From Ischnura elegans (taxonomy: Eukaryota; Arthropoda; Insecta; Odonata; Coenagrionidae): a stretch of DNA of 64,000 nt. The notes under the pieces are model-generated. The model made no database searches. It saw only the letters and a list, made by a program, of their open reading frames with translations, and had not been told where the DNA came from. Positions 50,222 to 61,612 of this stretch are shown piece after piece. Each line of letters opens with the position of its first letter. Positions within the stretch are counted from its first letter, which is position 1. Made by a program: the position numbers and the translations under genes. The DNA is taken from positions 48,651,812 to 48,715,811 of the forward strand of contig NC_060259.1 in the NCBI RefSeq assembly GCF_921293095.1, written 5' to 3'.

Positions 50222-50592
50222 CAGGCCCGTGCTGGACCCTTTCTTAGGGCGGTGAACGGCCATAGCCAGAGGGCGTCAGCACTATGCAGGGGGAGGACTA
50301 CCAGGGGTTCTTGGGGTGTGGGAATATAATAAATAAATTTTGAACGTTTGATCCTTAAGCTCTTGAGATTGTAATAAATCTTACCAGAATGAATTATATT
50401 CATTTAACTTATTATTTTGTTTACTCAAGACGGTGTTTATTATACTGTTAAATGAGACATCATTAAATCAAGTTAACTGCTTAGGATTGATATTCTGACT
50501 GAATATTTTGTGAGTTTTGGAACTGGAGGACGCCAAAGATATCCAGGCTGGAGCGGATATGTCTCGGTGTCCGGCTGCCCAGCACGGGCCTG
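50222..50592. mobile_element. hAT-like MITE in gene B intron 2
   Basis: 371 bp with inverted termini CAGGCCCGTGCTGG...CCAGCACGGGCCTG, flanked by CTAGAGAT (50214-50221) and CTAGAGAC (50593-50600), an 8-bp duplication with one change. Gene A has the corresponding uninterrupted sequence near 25255-25275. Confidence 0.85.
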
Positions 50593-50717
50593 CTAGAGAC
50601 GGACATTAACTAAAAATTATATACACTTGTCCAAAGTTATAACTTCGAAGACGTTGTGCAATGATTTTGCCAAGTTCTGGTTTTTTCGTGATTGAAATAG
50701 TTTTTTTTTCTTTTCAG

Positions 50718-50882
50718 TCTGCAAGAAGCTACACTGCTTTCATCGCAATACTATATATGGGGATTGCCCTTTTTATTGCGGCACTAGCAGCAAAGTTTAT
50801 CAAGAAAAGGCGGAGATGCTGCCGAAGAAGAAAGACGAGATCCATGATGGACTTCGACGAGGAATCAATCTACCCTTTGTAA
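50718..50882 (+). CDS. Gene B, coding exon 3 (membrane span + basic tail)
   Basis: A polypyrimidine tract and CAG end at 50717; 54 codons follow in phase 0, with stop TAA at 50880-50882. A hydrophobic stretch of about 22 residues (TAFIAILYMGIALFIAALAA) is followed by KFIKKRRRCCRRRKTRS and an acidic end (DFDEES). Positive charge directly after the span fits a type I protein with its C-terminus in the cytosol. The CC pair next to the membrane could be palmitoylated. RRR-type basic clusters might serve as a trafficking signal or cleavage site; this is inference. Gene A has lost this tail. Confidence 0.7.
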   Translation, partial: SARSYTAFIAILYMGIALFIAALAAKFIKKRRRCCRRRKTRSMMDFDEESIYPL

Positions 50883-51019
50883 TGTGATGGACCCAAATAT
50901 ATCGTGGAAGATGTAACCCGCAGAGGCAGGAGGCGTTCGTTTGGAAACAAATTGTGTATGGAGAGGGAGTCGTTTTGAATGCGTGATTTTCGGAGAAGGG
51001 AGTGATTCTGAATAACCTT

Positions 51020-51545
51020 CCGACGGACGTAATGGATCTGACAGGCTCAGCGCGAGTGTTTTTTAATATCTCAGGCGGCATAGAACCTTGAAGCTCATAG
51101 TAGTTGATTGTTATGATACTCTCTGAAGCCTTTCTACTTTTCCCATTTTGGCCGACAAATCAATGGCGGATTATTTACTATAACAAAGCAAAATAGCATC
51201 ATAATTAGCTACATACCTGGCACAACAAAGATCACTGATCTTATAAAATTTACATGCAAAAATAAATTACATGTAAAAATACTTAAAAGCCTTAAGATCA
51301 TGTTAAATCATGCCCTGCTGGATCTGTTCGGGGCCGTATTATGGCTTGAAAAGAGGTCAATGCATAGCAATTAAGTCATCATTGGAGTGTTACATTACAC
51401 CAATTATGGTGTTTTTAATTAAAAGGTGTGCCACTGAGCCATTCTAAGAGTCAATAATGTTATTTTGCAAGTATGCCTATCAGACACATTACCCCTGAAC
51501 TCAGCAGCTCAAATATTGCGCGTGAAGGAAGATTAAGCAATTGTA
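51020..51545 (+). repeat. Dispersed repeat inserted in gene B 3' flank
   Basis: Absent from gene A: the gene A flank runs straight from GTGATTCTGATT to GCATCTCCCACGAATTT near 25707-25750. A related copy sits at 30612-31180. About 525 bp, non-coding. Confidence 0.7.
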
Positions 51546-51687
51546 GTTGTATCTCCCAAAAATTCTGGGTTAATTTATAATCGAGTACATTTTTAATGTA
51601 GATTCGTTCCGAAAGGGGTATGTTCCAATGTTATCATTAAGAAGAGGGTGTATTCCGGAGAATTTGTTTAGTGTAATATTCCCTCTC

Positions 51688-51752
51688 GATGGGATTTGAG
51701 CCCCTTGACCACCACCTATGGCTTCGGCAACGTATTATTTCGAATCAGAACT
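51688..51752. other. 65-nt identical block, gene B copy
   Basis: Exact match to 25888-25952; see that entry. Confidence 0.6.
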
Positions 51753-51897
51753 TTATTTTTTTAACATGATATTCTTGCCCAGAAGTGATTGAAAGGGCGA
51801 AATCTTTTACATCATGCTGAAAATGTTTCATTTGGTAAAACATGCAATGCACAAAGCCATTTTTTACTAACATATACAGTGTTTGGGGTAATACTGA

Positions 51898-51903
51898 AAT
51901 AAA
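51898..51903 (+). terminator. Possible polyadenylation signal, gene B
   Basis: AATAAA in a stretch conserved with gene A (26101-26106), about 1 kb after the stop because of the inserted repeat at 51020-51545. Confidence 0.25.
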
Positions 51904-52659
51904 AAATGTTTACTATCAACATTTTCCTCATGATATTTATTTGATTACTCGTTCCTAAAAACTTCAATTTAAATCTACTTTCCGTATCGTACTTCGGTTA
52001 AGTAAAAGTATTGTCAATTTAGATTTCATGGAGTGAAAATGAACTTTGTGGAACCTGAGCTCATATTTCTGGGGAATAAACCTGAAGGTATTTAGAGTTA
52101 TCTATAACAGATTAAACGTTAAGTATTGATCGATGAATGATATGTAGTTTAAAATATAAGAGCTTAAACTCTGCTCTTAGTTTAACCTTAGTTAAATTCA
52201 GCTTTGCTTCTCATCTGTCGTTGGTGGCTTAGAGAGAGTTCACCCCAGAAAATGTAACAGGTATGCGATGTCACAAATTTATGGCAGGGGATCAAGCAAT
52301 TTCCTAGGCCTATCTTAAATTGTGAAAAACAATGTTGGGGGTCCAGTTCTTAATTTGGGGTGAGAAATCTGAACTCTTAGGAGAGCAGACCAACAATCTG
52401 CTCAGAATGCTACCGCGCTCCTCGCAGTTTCAGATTCTGTCTTCTCGTTTGCACTAAAGAACGAAAACCAAAACGGTATCCCAAAGGAGAGAAGAATCAT
52501 GATTCTAAGAATCAGTCCATGAGATACAAAAATGCTTTCAATGATAATGAGGGTACTGCAAAGGGAGAGTGGCGAATTGGAAGTCTACAAATCCATGAAA
52601 AATGGTATGTGTAGAATTCTGACAAAGCGCTTTAAAACATTTTCTACAATTCTTTCTTT

Positions 52660-52815
52660 TTCTCCTTTGCTCTTGGGAGTGTTGTGTTTATGTCCCTCAG
52701 GCATTGGAAGGGGCTGGGGTATAAGTTGTGTTCGGGGAGGAAAAATGAGGGGTAGCCTATGGCGAGGGGGGGTGTATATGCGCCTTCGGGGAAGCTTTCC
52801 CACATCTGGGTAGTG
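52660..52815 (+). repeat. Repeat shared (inverted) with 59860-60365
   Basis: CTCCTTTGCTCTTGG, GGGTAGCCT(A/C)TGGCGAG and GGGAAGCTTTCCC...CACATCTGGG occur here and, on the minus strand, at 60365-59860, where extra sequence separates the blocks. The open frame 52532-52813 crosses it and is not a gene. Confidence 0.6.
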
Positions 52816-53012
52816 AGTGGTACGTAGTATCACTGCTCACTACTGATTGTAATTGCCACTAGATAGCACGTACTACGCCAACTACGCAAGCAGCGAAACT
52901 TCGGGATCACGGCCTACGCAGTCACAAACTTCGGGGTGTTGGAATTGAATTAAGGAGTAGTCGATAGACTTAGAGATTTTTCTCGATGTTTCGTGGTGCC
53001 GGGTATACGAAA

Positions 53013-53046
53013 TATATAAGCGCGCTGTCCATCACGGAGTGGCAGT
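53013..53046 (+). promoter_or_regulatory. TATA + Inr core promoter
   Basis: TATATAAG begins at 53013. A CAGTTC initiator with +1 at A53044 gives exact -31 spacing. This is typical of insect genes with strong regulated expression. The downstream gene was not identified. Confidence 0.45.
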
Positions 53047-53068
53047 TCCGTCTTGTAGTGATCCAATG

Positions 53069-53799
53069 CAGGAGCGCAGCCAGGAATTAAGGCTAGAGGG
53101 GTTTTAGGCGCAACTAATCGCTACCTTGGTTTGACAATGTTCTAACTTACATTTTTGCAAAATTTGGTGTTTTCACTCAAGATAACTAAGTTTATGTTTC
53201 TCTATGTGTTGCACCGGTTTTTATTCCTCTATGTAAAAATAACAGATTTAGAACAGTGACAAAGTTCCAACTGCAAGGAGAAAAAACTAATATTTGGTGT
53301 GACAAGGTTCTAACTGCATTTTACTTATTTTATTACTCATATAAACATGTAAAAAAATAAAATAAATAACATATTTTCTTAAATTAATAATTACTAGTGT
53401 ATCTAGTGGATCACAAGTGTATGTGCCAAAAATATAAAATAAATTCCTATTAATCATAGAAATAGAGCAGTTTAAAACTTTGACAAGGTTTTTCTCAAAA
53501 CCAGCTGATGGTCAGTTATAACCTTGTCAAACCAAGGTAGCGTAATACTGGGGGGTTTGGAGGTATTGCATACCCGCCAGGGTAAGCGGGAGGTGCGGAG
53601 GCCTTCCGCCGGAAAAAAATTAAGATGAATGGTTCAAAATGTTGATTTTAACGGCCTTATGAAGGATATTTTATTAATCCTCACACTGTTCTATATGCAA
53701 TATTAATCCAATTAAGTAAAATAGACTTAACTTAAAAATGTCCGTGAGCTCTGGGGGGGGGGGTTTATCCCCCAAAACCCCCCCCTCGCTGCGCCACTG
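53069..53799. mobile_element. hAT-like element in the leader exon
   Basis: Ends CAGGAGCGCAGCC and GCTGCGCCACTG, flanked by ATCCAATG (53061-53068) and TTCCAATG (53800-53807), an 8-bp duplication with one difference. A G-tract and C-tract near 53755-53786 may pair. It contains a second element at 53119-53542. No transposase. Confidence 0.75.
53119..53542. mobile_element. Nested MITE with CGCTACCTTGGTTTGACAA termini
   Basis: The 19-bp terminus CGCTACCTTGGTTTGACAA is perfectly inverted at 53524-53542, with a few more matches inward. It is flanked by TAAT on both sides (53115-53118, 53543-53546), a probable 4-bp target duplication. Inside are several spaced copies of GACAA(T/A/G)GTT(C)(T/C)AACT (near 53132, 53257, 53301 and a variant near 53480). 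424 bp, non-coding. Confidence 0.85.
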
Positions 53800-54059
53800 T
53801 TCCAATGCGACTTAAGTCAATAATTATCTGAGCGAAGCTGTAGGTGCAGTGTGTGTAGTTATAGTGCAGTGTATGAATTAGTAGAGGTGAGTGACTTATG
53901 ATTTTTGTAAGTGTCCGTACTACGTGAAACTTGCGAAGTGTAGTATATCAATTTATCAATATCAACCCGTTAAATATATGAATCGGTAGGTATTTAATTT
54001 TGTATTGTATTTTTAGAGCTTTGTATCAAATAAAATAAGCTGTTTCGGAGAAAAAAAAG

Positions 54060-55457
54060 TTTGATATAAGGATCACAAATCTTTATTGGTACATTTGAAG
54101 GTACGTTTAGACTTTCTATACTTTCTGGCTACGGCATTGATGGTAACCTCCCCTATTTTAATGTCATTACATGAACACCTGCACCTTTAATTACGTGAGG
54201 AGACCCTTTCCATTGAAAAACGGATGGAGCTTGTATGAGCTCAAAAAATTGGACTTTGAATTAATACGATCCGAGATTTGCGAATGTCCTTACGTGTTCA
54301 CGGGGAAGAAAGTGTGGTAAATTTACGCAGTTATTGACGGAAAAAGCATATGCACTCCTCAGAAACAATTTCATACTACCTTAACAAATTCTAGGAACTC
54401 AAGAGAACATAATCCTCCTTCACCATGGTCAGAGTAGTACTGTAGTAAAAGAGCTGTGTCGTTAATGAACAAATCGTTCAAAATGAACGATTCAATGGCA
54501 TGAACCGAATGAATTGAATCTATATTTTCTTCTAGAATCGATCAATATGAAGGATTTGATGAAAGATCTTTTCTACAATATATTTCGCGGAGTAATAAGT
54601 ACTCTATGTATTCTGATAATATCTGTGAAATGAAAATTCTTCATGCAAGAGAATTTTTAAGAAAGAATTAGAATGAATTCCTCATTCTCATATTTAATGT
54701 TTGAATAAGTATGAAATTCCATATGAATAAGCCACGCAATGGAACAGTTAAAAAATATCTGTAATCTGCGGATTGAATTTCGCTTCAGGGTCATTTACCG
54801 TAAGAGTAATGACATTTCACAATTAATTTATCGTGTTCTACAAATTTTGTGTAGGTATCAAAATATTCAGACAAATTGAAGAGGTATTTAAATCTGAAAA
54901 CCATATATTAAAGCTGTCGTCACAATGAATAATAGAAATCACCGAAAAGAAGTATCCGTCGTAATATTTGAAATGCAGTAAGATGACATTCACATCGACT
55001 CCAGTTTAACACGGTTTCCAGATTCACATGGATTCGATTTTCAAATGGATACGAGATTCACTCTGTCCATTCGATTACTTAAGGACGATTTAAAGAATCG
55101 ATACATTGCACAAATCAAATCCCATAAACTGATTCCACAAAATGAACCGAAGTTCCAACTGCTACTAAGTATCATGGACATTTTAAACAGCTATGAGAAG
55201 ATCCCCGAGAAATATCCCGCAGGGACGGTTAAAAGCTTCGCTCCACGGTGTCATAAAAAGACCAGGTAGATTCCAGGGGGTTTGGAATCTGAGAGTAAAA
55301 AGGTAAAAGGATCTCAGCTGGTGTCTTTATTTCAGGACATCGTGTATGATTACCAGGATAATGCTCACTTTCCGAGGTTTTAACGGTTATAATAAAAGTA
55401 TTGTCCCCAATTGCATCCAAAGAAAACTAAATTAGCTTCTATGAAGCGTGCATGTAC
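54060..55457 (-). repeat. Minus-strand exon family block, copy 2 (3' side)
   Basis: Related in order to 37790-38522. Near 55320 the reverse strand keeps AAAGACACCAGCTGA, but the acceptor AG of copy 1 is changed to AT. The 74-codon plus-strand frame at 55045-55269 and the minus-strand frame at 55229-55420 lie here; neither shows a domain. Confidence 0.45.
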
Positions 55458-55516
55458 CTCGGCTAAAAAGCCTCCGTTTTCTTCACCATAGTCTAATTGA
55501 GGATCCCTGGGATTCT
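55458..55516 (-). pseudogene. Minus-strand exon family, copy 2
   Basis: A 59-nt exon-like segment reads NPRDPQLDYGEENGGFLAE, bounded by a good acceptor (ATTTTACAG) and a weakened donor (GAG|GTACAT). The frame is open, but the following exon has lost its acceptor, so this copy is probably not functional. Confidence 0.35.
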
Positions 55517-55576
55517 CTGTAAAATTTTAATCGGTAACTTTAAATCTTTTTCCAGCATTCCGCTGTAAATTTTATT

Positions 55577-55600
55577 TTTATTATTATTATTATTATTTAT
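55577..55600. repeat. (ATT)n microsatellite
   Basis: About seven ATT units in a run, directly upstream (minus strand) of exon-family copy 2. Confidence 0.9.
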
Positions 55601-55726
55601 TGCAACAATTAATAACTTATACTTTAATTTTTTTGCTTATTTTTAGTAAAACGCATCAATATAATTTTGTGTTCCTCCGTGTATATACAGTAAGACGGAG
55701 AAAAAAATCTTGCCTATACTTACTAC

Positions 55727-55765
55727 CATAGAGTAAGTATATATTTCGAATATACTTACTCTATG
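55727..55765. repeat. Perfect 16-bp hairpin, 7-nt loop
   Basis: CATAGAGTAAGTATAT at 55727-55742 pairs exactly with 55750-55765. Confidence 0.85.
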
Positions 55766-55769
55766 CTAC

Positions 55770-57080
55770 TACTTAATCCTACGTCTAGAGCGTACGCTGA
55801 GAGCGGCTGGTCGGTGTATGGTGAAGAAAAATTACCTAACTGCTCGAATATTGCTGCATAGGTGGCTGAGCTCTCGGATTTTTAAAAATTTATAGGTTTT
55901 TTATTTCTACCACTTAAAATGTGTTATGAGATGCAGAATGTATATCCTAAAAATTTCAGCCCGATTGTTTAACATTTAGAGGTCTTACCAAAAACATAAT
56001 GCAAAAACATTCCCGAATAACATAATTTTCAGGGGTAACGCACAATATGACAGTGCTTTAGGGCCGAAATTCGCTCCATTTTTACGCCCCATCAATAGTT
56101 TTCCAGGAATGCAATACTTTTCCGCGAGCTACAGCCGCGCGTCACACTCCTAACGGCGATCTAGTCGCTTGCAGGCTGCATTCACGGACAGCTGATAGGT
56201 CCTGCGCCCCTCATTGCTTTACGCCCCCCTCCCGCCTTCCCTAACGAAATTCAGCTGAAGAATAGAGGATGCGAATACTATGTTTACATTTTTATCACCG
56301 TGTGTTTGCTGTAGTTTGTCCTTTAAAATAACTACAGCATCGTTCTTCGAACCTAATATATGATAAAACGAAAAATTTCAGGTTGAAAATCCAAAGAAAA
56401 TATGATTGACTGAAGTTTTCATGCTCCTAATGAGATAAATTATGAGTCATCAGAAACGACTACATAATTCACAATGCAAGCAATTGATAGTAGCCACTAG
56501 ATGTTTTCCGCTTCCTCATATTTTTATAGACCAGCATTTCCAACGCGTAAAAATGGTCTTGGCACTAGGAGCAATAAATATGTAAATAAATAAATTACCC
56601 TAATCTCCTTGCCACCCGGATGCCGCCAATAATTACTCAGAGTATCCATTCAACAGCTCGTTGACGTAGATAGAATGGGATGAGGAGGGAAAAATTCACT
56701 TACTTAAGCCCACCAAGGATGCGTGCATCTTGTGCGTACATTATTTTTCTTATGAAATAACGGCGAAAGATTTCGACTGACTGATAGTATAAGCATGCCA
56801 AAAATATTCTGATGCGCTTAAAGAGCAGAATATATTTCCCGAAATACCTGAGAAAGCGGATTCAAAACTCTTGGACAAATGAGTATCTAAAAAAAAACGT
56901 TCGAAAGCTGGTTTCAGTAGGAATTGAAATTCCCTCCAGAAGGATTTCAATATCTTCCTTTAACATATGGCAAGTACTAATTATTACTATGCTTGCGCAG
57001 TGGGCGAATGAACGCTAATAACAGCGATAAATTAAGTTTTCTATGTAATTTTTTTACGCTATATCATGCTAAAGTAGGAA
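55770..57080. other. No supported gene
   Basis: Mixed composition with a GC-richer patch near 56090-56240. Short frames at 56750-57018 have no recognisable domains. Confidence 0.45.
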
Positions 57081-57084
57081 GACA

Positions 57085-57586
57085 AAAAAGAAAATTTGAG
57101 CTGTCCAGCGTTAGAGCTAAGAGGAGAAAGACGGAAACTGTGCATCTACGGCTAAGTTGTCTCACGCTAAATCCATGAGCTCCCACTGCGTAGGTGATGA
57201 GGCGGTACAAAGCTGATCACAGAATTGTTAACAACAACATTTCCCAGAGCGAAACGCGTTTTAGCAAAATGTAGAGCGAAGGATGTCAAACAAAGCGAAT
57301 TAATTGAAGGAGAAGTGGTGTCTTCCATTGTGTCTGTAAGTTTAGTAAAACATAAATTTGAGGTGCTCCGCTTGACATCAATGGAGCATGGGCTCACCAT
57401 ATACCCTACCTACCAGGTTCTCTTGAAAGCTAAACTTGCAGCTTACCAAGGAGGTGTTAGCGTTTCCGAGGAGAGGTACGAGATCAGTATGCAAGATCTT
57501 CTAGCGAAGACAGCTAAACATATTTTGTCGTGCAAATCAGCACTGCAGAATATGGAGAACATAGTACAATGTAATTTATATTGCAA
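57085..57586 (+). pseudogene. Fragment of a repeat-encoded protein (family of 36928-37385)
   Basis: A basic segment VGRQKRKFELSSVRAKRRKTE (57085-57150 region) is followed by a frame change and an open frame from 57225. That frame contains FPRAKRVLAKCRAKDVK, LVKHKFEVLRL, YPTYQVLLKAKLAAYQGG and VSEERYEISMQDLLAKTAKHIL. Block order equals that of the minus-strand fragment at 36928-37385. The last codons of the 133-codon frame (VVSFIKENERH) come from the adjacent MITE, so the apparent C-terminus is accidental. No known domain. Confidence 0.5.
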
Positions 57587-58253
57587 TAGGGTAGTTTCCT
57601 TCATCAAAGAAAACGAAAGACATTGATTGCGATTCGTTACTTACCATTAGTGCATTCAAAATATACAAATTATTTGGTTTTAGATATCCCAGTTTAGACG
57701 AATTTTAATGGTTAATTTTAACCTTATTTGAAAAAGGCCAGATTTGCTCCCGTGCGATGCTACACCACGTGACGTCACAGGGACCTAGATTCAATACGAT
57801 TAGATTGGAGTTTTACATCGTCTGAGATTACCGATGCATGCATGAGACACAGAGCTCTCGGAAGCATCTCTTAATAATCACCTATTAAAACCACCTATGG
57901 TCGGAAAGCTTCCTTCGTTTGATAAGGTATTAATAATCCTTATTTAAGCCAAGCGCTACCTGCAAGCAGGGTACTCTGCTACGTGCTAGCAGTCTGAATC
58001 GTAGCGGCACACACATCCTCGCCCCAAGTTCACTTTACACGGCGACAGCGGGAACCAGAATGACGTCACACGGGATTTTCCCATCAATTATACTTAGCCG
58101 TCGCGTTTTCACGCGCTTGAAATTTTTCACCTACCATTTAATCGCGAAAAATAGATATCGTCATTTAAAAATCTAAAAGTGTGAAATGCGTACTCCAGGA
58201 GTAATAATCATTCGATTTAGGCTATAAAAAAATAATAGGAAACCCCCCTTTTA
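57585..58253. mobile_element. AATAGGGTAGTTTCCT MITE, older copy
   Basis: Starts AATAGGGTAGTTTCCTTCAT and ends with a mutated terminus (AGGAAACCCCCCTTTTA). About 80-85% similar by eye to 63370-63981, including CACGTGACGTCACAGGGACC near 57766. Confidence 0.75.
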
Positions 58254-59081
58254 TAGTTGTTACGGAAGTTCAGGGCACTTCCAATATAAACAAATGTAAA
58301 AAGAAGAAGGTGTGACGGATACGTCTGCTTTTGCAAGTTCCTTGGTACCCCTACGATTGTAAGATAATGACTCAGGTAAGGATTGACATTTACTTAATGC
58401 ATGCACCATTCAATCAATCATCATTGGAAGAAAATAAGCAGTTACTTCATTGCAGGAAAAATTTTAATTGCAAACCCTCGGCCTTCAGTATTGACCCGTT
58501 TTTGTCGGGCTATGTATCCAGTTGGTACAACAATCCAAATTTTTGGGGAAAGAGGAGTTGAAGAAAAAGAAGAAATATATTCAGTGTAACTCAAATCAAG
58601 GATGGAACCATAATGAATGCGCCAAAGCATGGCTCTGGAACTTTGAATGATGGGAACACGGCTCGACAATATTTCACAGAAATCAAGTCATGAGCTGAAA
58701 TTACAGGTGAGTATAAAATTATTATAAAGAAGTAAGACATTTTGCACCTCCTTGGCATTTCACCAGATATTGGAGCTGTCTCCAGAATTTTTGAAAAATC
58801 TACGGACAGATGCTCTTGACGTATGAAATATATTATTAATCTGTAATAATACTGACCTCTTAGATAATCTCGTATGGGAATCTCTGTGATACTGTAGACT
58901 GAAAACTAGACTAAACCTATTTTGTAAACTCAAGAGCAGTATATTCTCCGATGAACCATAGCCATAGCCTATCTTACGAATGCAACCGTACTACAGTAGA
59001 TCAGATCACAAAATCACAAAAAGAAAGATAGCCTGCATAACAGATAGATTCGGAACTAACTACGATGATACGTTCACTTAT
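58254..59081. other. No supported gene
   Basis: Short overlapping frames at 58331-58669 show no domain. A CAG|GTAAGG donor-like site occurs near 58375, without a linked exon. Confidence 0.4.
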
Positions 59082-59200
59082 CTCGGCTGAATAACCACCG
59101 TTGTCTTCACCATTGACTTATTAAGGATCTGTTTAATAGAGGCCAGCTTAAAAACGATAAACTCTAACAATCCATACAGTTTCAATGAACTTACCGCGTC
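59082..59200 (-). pseudogene. Minus-strand exon family, copy 3 (degraded)
   Basis: The exon segment (59082-59128) still reads NGEDNGGYSAE in the family frame but has two TAA stops before it and a destroyed donor (ATAAGT). Upstream it keeps a micro-intron of about 66 nt with GTAAGT and AACAG ends, which supports the exon-intron reading of copy 1. Confidence 0.4.
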
Positions 59201-61380
59201 GCTGGTAATCCGGTTGCGGGCGCGCGGAGATGAACCAAACCGCGAAATATAAATATCAATTTAACTTTCGGGCTTCGTAAACTTATATCAAAGGTAACTT
59301 CATATACACCTTAAGGAATCTACAAATAGGATATGCTCTGATGCAAGTTGCTCTGCGTGACGTTGCCGAAAACTCATTTGAAACTCTTTCTAAATGATCA
59401 ATTTCGTAGCAAAATAGTGTCTCATTATGAAACTGCATGTTAACAATTTGTCGAAGATATTATTTGAGGTTACGGAAATTTTAAGAAATAACACCATGAT
59501 AACTGATTATACAGTCTTTAATTTCATAGGAATTCACCTTTAATTTGACCATCTACATGATTTGGATCTTTTTCAGAGGAATTTTAGAGGTCCTATTTTT
59601 ATAAAAATATGCTCACGATTGAGCCTCTGTATCTCAGTTACTGGTAAAATCGTGTCAAATCGGGTAATTTTCCATAAAGTTAAATCAAATTGGAGTTAAA
59701 ATACAAAATTTCAAATTTCTAACCCTTTAAAAGGCGTTTTGTAATTTTTACCGGCTGTTTCCGTTTCTCGACCACTGTGGCCCGCTTCGAATCGACTCCC
59801 AAAGATCCTGTGGCAGAAGCGAGGAGTACTGCCCTCCACAGACAAAGGCGAAGGGATGGGGAAACGTGACTTTACGTTGTACTGGGAAGAGCCGCCCAGA
59901 TGTGGGACGCGCTCTGGGGAAAGCTTCCCCCAAGGAACATGCACAGCACAGAGCGCGGACTGAAATTAGGCATTTTATGGCTAAGCGGTGGCAGATACGT
60001 CAAAATGCGCGAAAATTTTGCTGCAGAAGAACAGTAACTCGGCAAAATCTATAGGGAATGACCATAAAGTATTATATTATTCGAATTTTGACCCTCCATC
60101 CTAAATTGCATTTGAGCGAGGGTCAGGGGTTCACGTAGAGGTCTCTAATTTTTCAGGCCTTATTTTTGATCGGTCCCACAACGTTTTTTCATTGGGCCAG
60201 ATGGATTTGAAAAAAAATCGATTTTTCCGATCCGCCCTAATGTACACCCCTCCTTTCGTGTTCTCGCCAGAGGCTACCCCTTCTTTTTCTCCCGAAACAC
60301 AACACATACCTCACCCCACGTCCGATGCGTGAGCAACATACCAAGAGCAAAGGAGAAAATTTTTATTTAAATATTCTCTTCTTCGGTGGACCCTTATTTG
60401 GCCACATTCCCGCGACATGTAAAGCGGCGCTCACTAGTAGCCTTTACTTAAATTTCTCCTTCACTTACAACGTAAAGGTCAGTGGTCCCTTACACTCTTG
60501 ACTAGTCATTATATTCCCCATGCTTCCAATGTCATTTATTATTTCAAACAAAATATATAATGGCCACCTACGTCTCTGAAAAACACCCAAGGTCTATCTT
60601 TTAAATTGGCAGTTATGAAACAAGCAAGACAAAATTATTGATGTTTTTCCAGACACATAGCCACGTGATCAATATGATTTCGTAGATCAACATGATTTCG
60701 TATGCATATAACTGCTTAAATACAATATTCCCCTCAAAAATGTTGTTTTGTTGATTTAATCGCTAACAAATTCTGAAAATAGATGTTCTCTTAATTATCT
60801 AATAATAGCGATGATACCTTGCCTTGGCACCACTACTTTATTAGTTTTATCTTTTGGTAAGTTTGCTCGATCACATAGTGACATATTTATAGAGATGTTA
60901 GGCTCAAGATTTCATGAAATTAAATTTTTAGCAATTTTATAATTTTCATATAAGGGAAACCAAGGGGAATGGGAAATTGGCAGGTATGGGGCAGTTCAAA
61001 TTTCCCACTCTTGATTTAAGGTTTTTGCTCATACCTTTCTTTCTTGTATGAGAAGCAGCAGCTGCATTTCCTCCCAAAATGTCTCCTATCTCACTTCTGT
61101 AAATGTGAGTTTGTGAGGAAATTGGTTTCTAAATCAATTTTCGTAACATTTTCTTAGATGTTTTAACTCTTATTTCCTATTATTTAAATTACCACTTTCT
61201 TTCACTAGAAGCTCCAATGGAAATGCATGTGTTTCAGGTATATAACTGATTACTTAATTAACACCTAGTAGTTTCTTAAATCCCTTTCATATCTGTGAAA
61301 TACAAAACGGCACTAAAGGGAGGCATGGGATATCGGATATACGGGAAGAATTGGACAATGTCCCTCACTTCTCAAGCACT
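59201..61380. other. No gene; contains an inverted repeat partner at 59860-60365
   Basis: 59860-60365 is a minus-strand relative of 52660-52815 (see there). The rest is AT-rich and without supported features. Overlapping minus-strand frames at 59711-59944 are shadows in the GC-richer repeat. Confidence 0.5.
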
Positions 61381-61425
61381 ATGTTTTTCTAAAATTTTTA
61401 TTTTATTTTTTAGTTTTAGGAAATA

Positions 61426-61612
61426 ATGCCTCATGACTGGAAAAAATACAGATATACCACCAGTGCAAAATTTTACCACTCTGGATGCTGTGAAGATGAT
61501 TTGTGAAGAAGGCAAAAGTTTGAGAGAGGTAGCAAGAGTAAATAATTTATCAAAAACTGTATTATCCAGACATATAATGAAAGCACGTCCTTCCAAGGAC
61601 AGAGGACGTGTA
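61426..61612 (+). pseudogene. pogo/Tigger-like N-terminal fragment (psq-type HTH)
   Basis: ATG at 61426 opens MPHDWKKYRYTT, reminiscent of the basic start of pogo-family transposases and their relatives. After a frame change the sequence reads LDAVKMICEEGKSLREVARV then NNLSKTVLSRHIMKA, a good match to the pipsqueak/CENP-B-type helix-turn-helix (helices at about 61484-61520, 61526-61549 and 61550-61580). It ends soon after (stop at 61700-61702) with no DDE domain in the window. A TTTTTTAG tract precedes it. A broken copy or isolated exon is likely. Confidence 0.6.

Larger units (their letters stand above)
44690..52620 (+). repeat. Duplicated genomic block, copy B (contains gene B)
   Basis: Partner of 19120-26800. 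Similarity runs from about 44690 (AAGATATGCCATTGAG) to 52570 and is broken by the MITE at 44880-45145, a hAT-like insert at 50222-50592, a repeat at 51020-51545, and extra sequence in intron 1. Confidence 0.85.
53044..53886 (+). other. Predicted 5' leader exon interrupted by a transposon
   Basis: From +1 at 53044, leader sequence runs to 53068 and resumes after the insert at about 53808. It ends at a strong donor GTAGAG|GTGAGT (53886/53887). Without the insert the exon would be about 105 nt. No coding exon to the right could be linked with confidence. Confidence 0.35.

Noticed and set aside
55045..55269. Plus-strand 74-codon frame as the coding exon for the promoter at 53013
   Set aside because: No consensus acceptor tied to it and it overlaps the minus-strand exon-family block; no evidence links it to the leader exon.
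55577..55600. CRISPR-like or regulatory repeat
   Set aside because: Simple ATT microsatellite without spacers.
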